A DNA stretch of 18,568 bases from Desulfobulbaceae bacterium UBA5611 (GTDB lineage: Bacteria; Desulfobacterota; Desulfobulbia; Desulfobulbales; Desulfocapsaceae). Both the position numbers and the translations under genes were made by a program. Position 1 is the stretch's first letter; the number at the start of each line of letters is the position of its first letter. The notes below the pieces were generated by a model, which was not told the origin of the DNA, searched no databases, and worked only from the letters and a program-made list of their open reading frames with translations. Shown here piece after piece: positions 7,310-15,253 of the stretch. The stretch lies in contig DIKT01000058.1 of assembly GCA_002424635.1 (NCBI GenBank), positions 8,340-26,907 of the forward strand. Reading direction: 5' to 3'.

Positions 7310-7330
7310 GCGTGATGATAACCATCACGC
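7310..7330 (+). repeat. Leader hairpin of the PEP-CTERM transcript
   Basis: GCGTGATG-ATAAC-CATCACGC: a perfect 8-bp stem with a 5-nt loop, lying downstream of the predicted start and ending just before the A-rich tract and AGGAGG ribosome-binding site (7339-7344). It cannot be an upstream enhancer if the sigma-54 start is right. A 5'-UTR stem-loop for stability or translation control, or a repressor operator, are options. Confidence 0.6.
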
Positions 7331-7353
7331 AATAAAAAAAGGAGGATAATAAG

Positions 7354-7908
7354 ATGAAGAAAAAATTTTTGGCATCATTGGCAATTGGAATGTTTGTGCT
7401 CGGTCTGGGCAGCATGGCCCAGGCTCTTACCGTTGATGGCGGTACCGATGTTGGTGTCATCGATACCCTGGTCGCCCAGGATAAGCTGGCTAATTCCGGC
7501 GATCCTCTTGAATTGGCATGGGTTACTTCCATCCTGGGGGCCGGTTGGTTCTTGGATGCGAAGTACAATACTACTGATGGTGATGGTTGGTTTCCAGTTG
7601 ATGACGCCGGAATGGAGAGTGTTTTTGCCCATGAACTGCTCACCGCACCCGCATATTTTCTGATCAAGACCGGTGCTAATACGGGCAACGACAACACCCA
7701 TTTCCTGTTTCAAAACTTCGCCAGTATGGACTGGGGGGTGATTGATCTGGCTGCCATGGGCTTCAATGAGGGTAATCTAACCAATATTGAAAAGGTCAGC
7801 TTTATTTCCGAATATAATGGCACATCAGTGCCTGAACCGATGACGATGTTGCTCATGGGTACCGGACTGGCAGGATTGGTTGGTATCAGACGTAAAATGA
7901 AGTTCTAA
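7354..7908 (+). CDS. PEP-CTERM sorting-domain protein
   Basis: 184 residues. The N-terminal Sec signal peptide, MKKKFLASLAIGMFVLGLGS with AxA near residue 24, directs export. The C-terminus carries the PEP-CTERM tripartite signal: VPEP, then the hydrophobic helix MTMLLMGTGLAGLVGI, then the basic end RRKMKF. Such proteins are processed by exosortase and associated with exopolysaccharide/biofilm matrix; no exosortase is in this window. The central part is acidic and Gly/Asp/Asn-rich with no known domain. AGGAGG lies nine bases before the ATG. A sigma-54 promoter, leader hairpin and strong terminator isolate it as a single-gene transcript, divergent from tex. Confidence 0.92.
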   Translation: MKKKFLASLAIGMFVLGLGSMAQALTVDGGTDVGVIDTLVAQDKLANSGDPLELAWVTSILGAGWFLDAKYNTTDGDGWFPVDDAGMESVFAHELLTAPAYFLIKTGANTGNDNTHFLFQNFASMDWGVIDLAAMGFNEGNLTNIEKVSFISEYNGTSVPEPMTMLLMGTGLAGLVGIRRKMKF

Positions 7909-7936
7909 ATTTAATATTGGGAAACCGGGCAGTGCT

Positions 7937-7969
7937 AAGGCAGGGTCTTGCGAGACCCTGCCTTTTTTT
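7937..7969 (+). terminator. Strong intrinsic terminator after the PEP-CTERM gene
   Basis: AAGGCAGGGTCT (7937-7948), TGCG loop and AGACCCTGCCTT (7953-7964) form a perfect 12-bp stem followed by T residues to 7969. No T-run follows on the other strand, so it serves the PEP-CTERM gene only. Confidence 0.95.
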
Positions 7970-8021
7970 ATGCGGTAAAGACTGGCCCGCTGCTTAAGTT
8001 ACAACTAATAATCTGTTTTCT

Positions 8022-8924
8022 TTAGAGCAGCAGTTGGTACAATATGGGCAAGGTGGCAAAGCTGACAATAATGCCAATGCCGACCAGGGCTGCTGTTAAG
8101 GCGGGCGACAGATTAGCCATGATGGCCAAGGCCCCGGCTGAAACCATGGGCGGCATGCCGGCCTCAAAAATTGCTACCTCTACCGCTTCCCCTTGTAGGC
8201 CTACAGCCTGGCAGACCAGCAAGGCGGTGAGTGGGGCGATAATAAGTTTAATAGCCAGGCCGATAGAAAGTTGAGATATTACTTTTCTCTCTAACCGGAG
8301 CGTCATTTGAAAGCCTACGGCAATCATTACCAGCGGCACCAAAGTGGCTGCTAAGATGGTTAACAGCTTGACAGCAAGCGGTGGATAAGAAACAAACTTC
8401 AAGATAAGAGCAAGAACCAGGGCCATAAAGGGCGGAAAGACGAGAGCCTTCTTCCCGGCAGTCAGCAGGGTCGGCCGCTGGTCACCGCCGCCATAAAGAG
8501 CCAGGATCAGGGAACCATAGGTGGTCAGGGCCAGGAAAGAACCGAGCTGGTCGTATAATAAGGCATAGGGAATTGCCTGTTCTCCAAAAAAGGCCTGCAC
8601 CATGGGGATGCCTAAAAAAGAGGTGTTGCCTAAAGGAATTACCAGGAGCAGACAGCCGGTGGTCGCCCGGTCCCATTGCAGCCAGCGGGCCAGGATCAGG
8701 ATCAGAACAGCAGAAAACAGTAACATGGCCCAGGGCATAAGGGCCGGGACGAGTAAGTTCGCTGAGAAGTCCAGCTCGGGGATCTTGAGAAGGATCAGGG
8801 CGGGTAAGGATATATAGATGACAAACAGGTTTAAGACCTTGCCGGTGTCAACTGGAAAGGTCTTGAACTGCTTTATTGTCATGCCCAGAAGAAGACATGC
8901 TATGGTGACCACAAAACTTTCCAT
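8022..8924 (-). CDS. AEC-family (auxin efflux carrier-like) permease
   Basis: 300 residues, very hydrophobic, with about ten membrane segments along its length. The layout fits the bacterial AEC family (PF03547; YfdV/MdcF-like): N-terminal LLLGMTIKQF, then LNLFVIYISLPALIL, then VIPLGNTSFLGIPMVQAFFG where the conserved N-x-x-F-x-G-x-P of the half-repeat is present, and the matching second half GMPPMVSAGALAIMANLSP. Family members export or import organic acids such as malate or malonate; the substrate cannot be read from sequence. The start follows the rpoN stop by 18 nt on the same strand, so it is probably the last gene of the lptA-lptB-rpoN operon. That position usually holds hpf or ptsN in other proteobacteria. 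The ribosome-binding site is weak. Confidence 0.88.
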   Translation of the reverse strand: MESFVVTIACLLLGMTIKQFKTFPVDTGKVLNLFVIYISLPALILLKIPELDFSANLLVPALMPWAMLLFSAVLILILARWLQWDRATTGCLLLVIPLGNTSFLGIPMVQAFFGEQAIPYALLYDQLGSFLALTTYGSLILALYGGGDQRPTLLTAGKKALVFPPFMALVLALILKFVSYPPLAVKLLTILAATLVPLVMIAVGFQMTLRLERKVISQLSIGLAIKLIIAPLTALLVCQAVGLQGEAVEVAIFEAGMPPMVSAGALAIMANLSPALTAALVGIGIIVSFATLPILYQLLL

Positions 8925-8942
8925 CGAGCAAACCGCTGTTCT

Positions 8943-10391
8943 TTAATTTTTCCGGCGATGTTTCACGGGCAGGATTTTCATCTGTTCCCGGTATTTGGCC
9001 ACGGTGCGTCTGGCCAGCTGGATATTATTGGCGGCCAGTTTCTGGGAGATGGCTTCATCGCTGAGGGGTTTATGCGGATCTTCATCCTTGATCAGCATCC
9101 GGATCCGTTCACGGATGGATTCGGCGGCCAGAGGATCAGAACCCTCTCGCGGAATGGAGGTGGAGAAGAAATATTTGAGTTCATAAATGCCCTGGGGGGT
9201 ATGGACATATTTGTTGGACGTGACCCGGCTGATGGTTGATTCATGCATCTCAATGTCTTCCGCAACATCGCGGAGGATGAGAGGTTTCAGGCGGGTGGGG
9301 CCATGTTCAAAAAAATCGTGCTGAAAACGGAGAATGCTCTCCATGGTCTTCAGAATAGTACGCTGCCGCTGCTGCAGAGATTTGAGGAACCAGTCGGCAT
9401 CCTTGAGTTTTTCCTTGATATAAGCGCGGGAATCCTTCTGCATGGCACCGCTTTGCAGCAGCTCCTGGTAATGGCTGGAAAGCTTGATCCGGGGCAGGTC
9501 ATCATCGTTTAATTGCACTACATACTGGCCATCAATTTTTTTGACATAGATATCAGGAACGATGTAGTTGGTACTTTCTTCCGCATAAGGCAGCCCGGGA
9601 TAAGGGGAGAGCTCGCTGGTGATAAAATCAATAGCCTTGACGACTTCATGTTTTTTGCGGCCGGTGGCCCGGGCAATGGCGGCATGATTGCCGGTCTGCA
9701 GGTGGTTCAGGTGGTGGAGAACTATCTCGGCGGCCAGCGATTTTGCCATCCCCTTGCGTTCCAGCTGGAGAAAAAGCGATTCGCCGACGTCTCGGGCGGC
9801 AATGCCCGGCGGATCCAGGTCTTGAATAAGTTCGAGCACATATTCGGCGGCATCATGATCACAGTCGGTCTCCGCCATGATCTCGGGCAGATCAACCTCC
9901 AGAAAACCATAGCGGTTGAGGTTACCGACGATGAAGAGGGCGATATCCCATTCCTGGGAGTCGAGATCACTGTGGGCCAGTTGCCATTGCAGATAGGCGG
10001 AGAGGCCCGGCTTCTGGGAGATGAAGTCAAACTGGCTGGGGGCGTCGGCCGCCGGAGTTTCATGCGAAAAGGAGAAGTTATCGTCAAAGGTATTGGCATA
10101 ATCCTCCCAGTTGGTCTCAGGGATGATATCGGTCGCTCTGACTTGTTCGGTGAAATCTGATTCCTGGGCCGCGCCCGGTGTTTCTTCGACTGCTGACAGG
10201 CTCTGGGGATTGGTGACTTCTTCTTTGATGCTGAAATCTTCTTCGAGAGCCGGATTCTGTTCCAGTTCGGCCTGTAAGGCATTGCTCAGTTCCAGCCGGT
10301 TGAGCTGCAACAGCCGGATGGCCTGCCGCAACTGCTGGGTCATCACTAGTTTCTGGCTCAGTTTGAGCTGTTGTCTTAGTTCCAGGGCCAT
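8943..10391 (-). CDS. rpoN: RNA polymerase sigma-54 factor
   Basis: 482 residues, full length. Region I is the Gln/Leu-rich activator-response segment MALELRQQLKLSQKLVMTQQ with QLRQAIRLLQLNRLEL. An acidic region II linker covers about residues 50-120 (EVTNPQSL, ETNWEDYANTFDDNF). The core-binding domain includes LDPPGIAARDVGESL. The HTH has HESTISRVTSNKYVHTP, and the RpoN box ARRTVAKYRE spans about 460-469. It directs RNA polymerase to -24/-12 promoters and needs an AAA+ activator; one such promoter is in this window at 7266. It starts five nt after the lptB stop, with a weak TAGGT ribosome-binding site, so coupling to lptB is likely. GlnG-like activators are not in the window. Confidence 0.97.
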   Translation of the reverse strand: MALELRQQLKLSQKLVMTQQLRQAIRLLQLNRLELSNALQAELEQNPALEEDFSIKEEVTNPQSLSAVEETPGAAQESDFTEQVRATDIIPETNWEDYANTFDDNFSFSHETPAADAPSQFDFISQKPGLSAYLQWQLAHSDLDSQEWDIALFIVGNLNRYGFLEVDLPEIMAETDCDHDAAEYVLELIQDLDPPGIAARDVGESLFLQLERKGMAKSLAAEIVLHHLNHLQTGNHAAIARATGRKKHEVVKAIDFITSELSPYPGLPYAEESTNYIVPDIYVKKIDGQYVVQLNDDDLPRIKLSSHYQELLQSGAMQKDSRAYIKEKLKDADWFLKSLQQRQRTILKTMESILRFQHDFFEHGPTRLKPLILRDVAEDIEMHESTISRVTSNKYVHTPQGIYELKYFFSTSIPREGSDPLAAESIRERIRMLIKDEDPHKPLSDEAISQKLAANNIQLARRTVAKYREQMKILPVKHRRKN

Positions 10392-10396
10392 AGTAC

Positions 10397-11119
10397 CTAC
10401 ATGCTGAAATTTTCACCCAGATACATCTTGCGGGCGACTTCACTGGCGATAATATCTTCAGCCACTCCACTGGTCAGAATCTGCCCGGCGTTCATGATAT
10501 AGGCAAAATCGCAGACCTGCAGGGTTTCCCGGACATTGTGATCCGAGATCAGGACTCCCAGTCCTTTGTCCTTGAGGCCGATGATGATCTTCTGCAGATC
10601 GGCCACCGCCAGGGGATCAATACCGGCAAATGGTTCATCCAGCAGGATAAAATTTGGTCTGGTCGACAGGGCTCGCATGATTTCCACCCGGCGGCGCTCT
10701 CCTCCGGACAGGGCATGGCCCTTGTTGTGGCGCAGATATTCAATTTTCAGATCCGCCATCAGCTCATCAATCCGATGATTGATCTCGTTTTTGGACAGGC
10801 CCAGCGGTTCAAGGATGATGCGCACGTTTTCTTCAACCGTCAGCTTTTTAAAGACTGACGGCTCTTGGGCGAGATAGGAGATGCCCTTCAAGGCCCGCTT
10901 ATGGATGGGCAGGTTGGTGATATCCTCGCCATTGAGCAGGACCTGACCGCTGTCAGGCCGAATAAAGCCGGCAATGGTATAGAAGGAAGTGGTCTTGCCG
11001 GCACCGTTTGGCCCGAGCAGACCAACGATGATACCGGTATTGACCTGCAGACTTACGCCATCGACTACCGTGCGGGACCGATAGCGTTTGACTATTTTAT
11101 TGGTTTCCAGCTGGGCCAT
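10397..11119 (-). CDS. lptB: LPS export ABC transporter ATPase LptB
   Basis: 240 residues, standard length. Walker A GPNGAGKT (36-43), Q-loop YLAQEPSVF (Q85), signature LSGGERRRVEIMRAL (136-150), Walker B FILLDEPFAGIDPL (D160/E161), and switch His in SDHNVRETL (H193). The YLAQEPSVFKKLTVEEN stretch is specific to LptB. It powers LptFG-driven extraction of lipopolysaccharide from the inner membrane. It starts nine nt after the lptA stop and is followed directly by rpoN, the usual lptA-lptB-rpoN order. Confidence 0.97.
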   Translation of the reverse strand: MAQLETNKIVKRYRSRTVVDGVSLQVNTGIIVGLLGPNGAGKTTSFYTIAGFIRPDSGQVLLNGEDITNLPIHKRALKGISYLAQEPSVFKKLTVEENVRIILEPLGLSKNEINHRIDELMADLKIEYLRHNKGHALSGGERRRVEIMRALSTRPNFILLDEPFAGIDPLAVADLQKIIIGLKDKGLGVLISDHNVRETLQVCDFAYIMNAGQILTSGVAEDIIASEVARKMYLGENFSM

Positions 11120-11128
11120 AAATAGCTG

Positions 11129-11647
11129 CTATTGGGGAATGATGGTGGCCTTGACCCGCCCGCCTTTATTCCCGGTAGCAGGAGAGGCCTTGGAAGGAAT
11201 AATTTCAGAGCGGCCTTCCTCAAGGTAATAGACAATGGTCTCGCCGGCTACCTGATTTTTGCCCTGCCAGGCCTTGGCATTACCGGTGAGGATGACCTTT
11301 TTCTCCGGGGCCAGATAATCCATCTTATCGCCGGTGCCCAGCCACCCGCCGCGGGTGACCTCGACCTTGCCTGTACATTGCAGCTTTTTGACCTCCTGTC
11401 CTTTACCTTTGGCGGCGGCACTGTAAAAGACGGTCATTTCATTGGCGCGGATGCGGACATCGCCTTGCGTTGCTAGAACATTGCCGGAGAAGAGGACGCT
11501 GTTTTTCTGCTCGAGCGAGACCATCCGGTCGGCTTCAATATTGATGGGCGATTTTTCAGCAGACCAGGCCGGGGCAACCAGTAAAAACAAAAAGAAGAGC
11601 AGGGAATGGCTGATTATTAAAGGCTTGGTGCTGAAAGATAGAGGCAT
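11129..11647 (-). CDS. lptA: LPS transport periplasmic protein LptA
   Basis: About 172 residues. Signal peptide near residues 1-28 (SHSLLFFLFLLVAPAWSA), then the OstA-like beta-jellyroll: SPINIEADRMVSLEQKNSVL, FSGNVLATQGDVRIRANEMT, KLQCTGKVEVTRGGWLGTGD and VILTGNAKAWQGKNQVAGE, the repeated GNV/GNA-x-x-x-Q-G pattern of LptA/OstA. It bridges LPS across the periplasm. Start: the frame is open to 11776, but an ATG at 11645-11647 with AGGA upstream gives a clean signal peptide, and a good promoter lies between the two candidates at 11708-11736. The later start is therefore chosen. lptC, normally just upstream, is absent. Confidence 0.92.
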   Translation of the reverse strand: MPLSFSTKPLIISHSLLFFLFLLVAPAWSAEKSPINIEADRMVSLEQKNSVLFSGNVLATQGDVRIRANEMTVFYSAAAKGKGQEVKKLQCTGKVEVTRGGWLGTGDKMDYLAPEKKVILTGNAKAWQGKNQVAGETIVYYLEEGRSEIIPSKASPATGNKGGRVKATIIPQ

Positions 11648-11707
11648 GGGAAGTCCTGCATGAGTTGAAAGTTTTAAAAAATTAAAAGTAATGCAATTAT
11701 TGAGCCT

Positions 11708-11736
11708 ATGATACCCTGCAGCGGATAATTTGTAAA
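11708..11736 (-). promoter_or_regulatory. Sigma-70 promoter of the lptA-lptB-rpoN-permease operon
   Basis: TTTACA (minus strand 11736-11731), 17 nt, then TATCAT (11713-11708); each hexamer matches consensus at five of six positions. The start would be near 11701, leaving about 54 nt of leader before the lptA ATG at 11647. Confidence 0.6.
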
Positions 11737-11776
11737 AGAAATTAGAGCAGGGGTTGTTGATTTGTTGACCAGTCAC

Positions 11777-12119
11777 CCTTGAGTCAGCATTCTTGATGAT
11801 GTCTGTTAACAGTTGCCTCGCTCCTGAAACTGACTCTCCAGGTCGCTGAGCATATGATGCTGGGAAAGAGGGTGGCTATTTCCGCCCATGGCGAACACAT
11901 GCCGTTATAGACCCTGATTATGCCGTTTTTGCCACTTTTTTTAACGAGCTTCCTCCGTTATGTTCATTTTAACGATTCGCCAATGGCATGCCGAGTATCG
12001 TTGATTGTTCGCGTCTCGATAACATTTTGGAGATATTTCCTTTCGCACTCCCATATGGGTTGGAAGTGATGTTTTGTCGGGGCAAACGTAATGGGGAACC
12101 AAATCTGGAGGTATAACAA
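11777..12119. other. Intergenic region between lptA and the DsrE-like gene
   Basis: No convincing gene on either strand: the short frames here have no ribosome-binding site and no recognisable protein. The start of an lptC, expected on the minus strand, is not visible. It holds a GGGTGG/CCGCCC hairpin (11870-11875 / 11882-11887), a T-rich stretch at 11926-11942, and at its end the GGAGG ribosome-binding site (12107-12111) of the next gene. No confident promoter was found for the plus-strand gene. Confidence 0.6.
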
Positions 12120-12608
12120 ATGATGCACTCGAAAAATGTAGTTCGATTCGGCTTGGCAATTATGCTGGCGCTTTTCCTGACTCTACCCAATCTGGCTTGT
12201 GCCTATGATGACAGTGCCATGGCGGCTCTGAAGCCAATTCCGGAAGGGAAAGCCTTTTTTGACATGAACACAACGTTGATGAGCAACGAGATGTTTCCCA
12301 TGGTCCTCATGGGGATTGTTCAAACACATGAAAGTTTGGTTGAGCAGGGCATAAAACCTGATTTCGTGGTCTCTTTCCGGGGGGCGAATGTGGTCTGGTT
12401 GACAGAAGGCACCAGTGATACGGTCAAGGGTCTCATCGACCAACTGGATAACTTAGGGGTCCAGATTGATTTGTGCAGAATCCCCCTCGAATGGTTTGGG
12501 GTTAATCCTGCCACTGTTTTGCCCCAGATCAAGATAATTGATAATGGCTGGATATCTTCCATGTCCTATCAAAGCCGAAGTAAAGGGTATGCCGTAATTA
12601 GCTTCTAA
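12120..12608 (+). CDS. Exported DsrE/DsrF-like protein
   Basis: 162 residues. Sec signal peptide, hydrophobic core FGLAIMLALFLTLPNL with ACA|YDD near residue 28, so predicted periplasmic. The mature part fits the DsrE-like (COG1416-type) fold: FFDMNTTL strand, FVVSFRGANVVWLTEG (about 82-97), a helix with LIDQLDNLGVQIDLC, and the closing VLPQIKIIDNGWISSMSYQS plus GYAVISF. Cys119 is placed like the sulfur-carrying Cys of some DsrE relatives, but whether it acts in sulfur transfer is unknown. Tandem ATGs (12120 and 12123) follow GGAGG at 8 and 11 nt; the first is used. Monocistronic, convergent with the GlxA-type regulator. The family call is moderately sure; function is not. Confidence 0.75.
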   Translation: MMHSKNVVRFGLAIMLALFLTLPNLACAYDDSAMAALKPIPEGKAFFDMNTTLMSNEMFPMVLMGIVQTHESLVEQGIKPDFVVSFRGANVVWLTEGTSDTVKGLIDQLDNLGVQIDLCRIPLEWFGVNPATVLPQIKIIDNGWISSMSYQSRSKGYAVISF

Positions 12609-12616
12609 CTGGAACC

Positions 12617-12659
12617 GGTAGGGACTTGAAAAAGTTTTTTTGATTGCCAAGTCCCTGCC
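12617..12659. repeat. Stem-loop between convergent genes
   Basis: GGTAGGGACTTG (12617-12628) pairs with CAAGTCCCTGCC (12648-12659), 12 bp with one G-T wobble. The 19-nt loop itself contains A5 and T7 runs. No T-run follows the stem on either side, so it is not a textbook intrinsic terminator, but its place between two converging stops suggests a transcript-end or RNA-stability role. Confidence 0.5.
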
Positions 12660-12707
12660 ACCATGTTCCGCTGCTTTTTCAGGTTTTTATAAATCTTATC
12701 TTGTATC

Positions 12708-13697
12708 TTAGGTCCTGAAATCCCATGTCCTTTTAAATTTTGTTCGGTATTCCGTCGGCCGCAAGCCGGTATGTTTGATAAAAATTTTCCGAAAAAAACT
12801 GCTGTCTTCGTAGCCGACCTGGTAACTGATTTCATCAAAACTTTTATTCTCTGCTTCCAGGATCTTCTTCGCTTCTTCCACTCGGGCTCTTTGCAGATAA
12901 ATTAAGGGCGTATCGCCGGTGGCATTTTTAAACCGCCGTTCGAAATTTCTTCGACTCATCCCATTCTGTTGCGCCAGCTGTTCAATATCGACATTGGTGT
13001 GGAAGTTTTTTTCAAGCAGGCGCTGCGTTTTCAGGACAGGCTCATCATTATGGTTTTTTTGGAAGTTAAAACAGGAATAGGGCGCCTGCGAAACACGCCC
13101 GATATCATGAATAATGGCCTTGGCGCTCTGCATGGCTATGTCGTGACCAACAAATTTGGCAACCAGGTAAAGAGCCAGATCTATGCAGGCAGTGAAAGCT
13201 CCGGAGCAGAACAGATCGCCGGCATCGGTAATAAGGCGTTCCGGTTTTAAACTCACCTTAGGGTAGAGCTGTTTAAAGATGTCGGTTACTCCCCAATGGG
13301 TTGTTGCATCTTTGCCATCCAATAATTCAGTAGCGGCCAGAATAAAAGCTCCGGTACAAAGGCCTGCGATATTAACTCCACGGCTATAATGATCTTGTAG
13401 CCAGCTGATAGCCTTTTTTTGCTTGGCCAGTGTGGTTTCAATATCCCAGACGGCTGCAATCAGGATGATATCCGTGTCTGCAACTTCATCCATAGCGCGG
13501 TGCGGAGAAATTAATATATTATTCGCGCAGTGCGCGGGTGAGCCATCCGGAGTTACAACTTCCACATTAAACAACGGAGCCGTTGGTTCTCCGTTGGCCA
13601 CATTAAAGAAACGACCCGCAAACTGAAATACATCCATTGGGGCGGTAATAGTGGTGGCTGGTGCGCTATCAAAGGCTAAAATGGTTATTTTTTTCAT
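12708..13697 (-). CDS. GlxA-type AraC-family transcriptional regulator
   Basis: 329 residues. The N-terminal DJ-1/PfpI-like domain (about 1-190) begins KKITILAFDSAPATTITAPM and has the nucleophile-elbow Cys in AGLCTGAFILA (C114), followed by ELLDGKDATTHW. The C-terminal AraC/XylS domain (about 225-328) has two HTH units: IEQLAQQNGMSRRNFERRF and FDEISYQVGYEDSSFFRKIF, ending in GLRPTEYR. This is the GlxA/FtrA architecture, which senses small metabolites; the ligand and targets cannot be read here. The ATG at 13695-13697 gives the family N-terminus. It stands alone, convergent to the DsrE-like gene and downstream of the UPF0210 gene on the same strand with a 136-bp gap. Confidence 0.93.
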   Translation of the reverse strand: MKKITILAFDSAPATTITAPMDVFQFAGRFFNVANGEPTAPLFNVEVVTPDGSPAHCANNILISPHRAMDEVADTDIILIAAVWDIETTLAKQKKAISWLQDHYSRGVNIAGLCTGAFILAATELLDGKDATTHWGVTDIFKQLYPKVSLKPERLITDAGDLFCSGAFTACIDLALYLVAKFVGHDIAMQSAKAIIHDIGRVSQAPYSCFNFQKNHNDEPVLKTQRLLEKNFHTNVDIEQLAQQNGMSRRNFERRFKNATGDTPLIYLQRARVEEAKKILEAENKSFDEISYQVGYEDSSFFRKIFIKHTGLRPTEYRTKFKRTWDFRT

Positions 13698-13833
13698 GGC
13701 CCTGTTCTTTTCTTAAAAGTGGCTTGGCAGATCAGGCAGCTGGTTCGAAGGCAAGGATCGTAAAGATCATAAACCCTCCGGCTCTTGCTCATAAGGGTTG
13801 TGGTCCTTGGGCCTTTATTTAGGCCTCAATTCC

Positions 13834-15213
13834 TCAGTTCTTGAAGCTGTGAATCGGTGCCGGGATCCGGCCGCCCCAGGCGATGAAGCGGCTGGACTTG
13901 CCGACATTACGCACCGGCATGATGGGGCTGGCCCCGAAGAGGCCGCCGAAGCTGACGATCTCGCCGGCCTCTTTGCCGGGCACCGGGATCAGACGGACGG
14001 CGGTGGTTTTGTTATTGATCATGCCGAGCGCCATCTCATCGGCGATGATGGCCGAGATGGTATCGGCATCGACCGCGCCGGGGATCGGGATCATATCAAG
14101 GCCCACCGAGCAGACGCAGGTCATGGCCTCTAGCTTTTCCAGACAGAGCGCCCCGCTGCCTACCGCCTCGGCCAGTACGGCATCCTCCATCACCGGAATA
14201 AAAGCGCCGCTCAGGCCGCCTACCGCCTTGCTGGCAAAGATGCCACCTTTTTTGACCGCATCATTAAGCATGGCCAGAATGGCGGTGGAGCCCGGAGCGC
14301 CGACTACATCAACACCCAGGATCTGCAGGATCTCGCCGACACTGTCACCCACGGTCGGGGTCGGGGCCAGCGACAGGTCAACTACCCCAAAGTCAATGCC
14401 CAGCTCTTCTGAGACCTTGCGGCCGATCAGTTCCCCGCAACGGGTTACCCGGAAGGTGGTCTGCTTGATCTCTTCAGCTATATCATCAAGGCCCAGATGG
14501 TCCCGGCCTTTGAGATGGATCAGCCTGTCCAGGGCTCGGGCAATGACTCCCGGCCCGCTGACCCCGACATTGAGCACCAGATCCGCTTCTTCCAGGCCAT
14601 GGATAGCGCCGGCCATGAAAGGGTTATCACCCGGTTGATTGCAGAAGACCACAAATTTGGCGGCCCCGAAACCATTCTGCTCGCGGGTGATCTCGGCCAA
14701 GTCCTTGACGGTCTGGCCGATCAGGGCCAGGGCGTCCATATTGATCCCTTTGTGGCTGCTGGCAATATTGATCGAGGCGCAGATTTTGCTGGTCCGGGCC
14801 AGGGCCTCGGGGATGGCGGCGATATAGGCCCGGTCGGTGGCGGTCATCCCTTTTTCGACTTGGGCTGAAAAACCGCCGAGGATATCGACGCCAACGGCCG
14901 CGGCGGCCCGATCAAGGGCCAGGGCCAGTTCCACGAAGCCCTGGCGGTCAAAACCGGCCCCGACAAAGGCAATGGGGGTCACCGATATCCGTTTATTGAC
15001 GACCGGAACGCCATATTTGCGGCTCACCTGATTACAGGTGGCGACAAAATGGGCGGCCACGGTGCCGATCTTTTCTTCAATTCGGCGGCAGGTCTGGCGG
15101 ACATCCCCGCCCCGGCAGTCGAGCAGGTTGATGCCCATGGTCACGGCCCGTACATCAAGATTTTCTTTTTGAATCATCTCAACGGTAGCAAGGATATGGT
15201 CTGATCGTAACAT
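13834..15213 (-). CDS. UPF0210/DUF711 (PFL-family) protein
   Basis: 459 residues, full length for the UPF0210 family, whose members are about 450 residues, cytosolic, and of unknown reaction. Family hallmarks: MIQKENLDVRAVTMGINLLD at the N-terminus, then VNKRISVTPIAFVGAG, GFSAQVEKGMTATDRAYIAA, LNVGVSGPGVIARAL, VDLSLAPTPTVGDSVGEIL, and the C-terminal GLDMIPIPGAVDADTISAII with GGRIPAPIHSFKN. It usually pairs with a small ACT-domain protein of the UPF0237 type, and that partner is directly upstream here. GGAG lies 11 nt before the ATG. The pairing suggests an amino-acid-responsive function, but none is demonstrated by sequence. A 144-bp palindromic element separates it from its partner. Confidence 0.95.
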   Translation of the reverse strand: MLRSDHILATVEMIQKENLDVRAVTMGINLLDCRGGDVRQTCRRIEEKIGTVAAHFVATCNQVSRKYGVPVVNKRISVTPIAFVGAGFDRQGFVELALALDRAAAAVGVDILGGFSAQVEKGMTATDRAYIAAIPEALARTSKICASINIASSHKGINMDALALIGQTVKDLAEITREQNGFGAAKFVVFCNQPGDNPFMAGAIHGLEEADLVLNVGVSGPGVIARALDRLIHLKGRDHLGLDDIAEEIKQTTFRVTRCGELIGRKVSEELGIDFGVVDLSLAPTPTVGDSVGEILQILGVDVVGAPGSTAILAMLNDAVKKGGIFASKAVGGLSGAFIPVMEDAVLAEAVGSGALCLEKLEAMTCVCSVGLDMIPIPGAVDADTISAIIADEMALGMINNKTTAVRLIPVPGKEAGEIVSFGGLFGASPIMPVRNVGKSSRFIAWGGRIPAPIHSFKN

Positions 15214-15253
15214 AAAGGGTCTGCTCCGGTTGTTTGAGGTAAAACGTCAATAA

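Noticed and set aside
9513..10160. 215-aa plus-strand open frame opposite rpoN
   Set aside because: Antisense shadow of a full-length, strongly conserved rpoN; no family features of its own.
12089..12119. GGGGCAAACG/GGGGAACC text upstream of the DsrE-like gene as a second GEMM-like aptamer
   Set aside because: Only about 40 nt remain to the start codon; no GNRA hairpin, no 3' core strand and no terminator.
11941..12190. Two short minus-strand frames upstream of the DsrE-like gene, considered as an lptC remnant
   Set aside because: No N-terminal membrane helix or LptC-like pattern, no ribosome-binding site, and they run into the neighbouring gene's start.
13883..14638. 251-aa plus-strand open frame opposite the UPF0210 gene
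   Set aside because: Low-complexity Ser/Pro/Arg composition typical of the reverse strand of a GC-rich gene.
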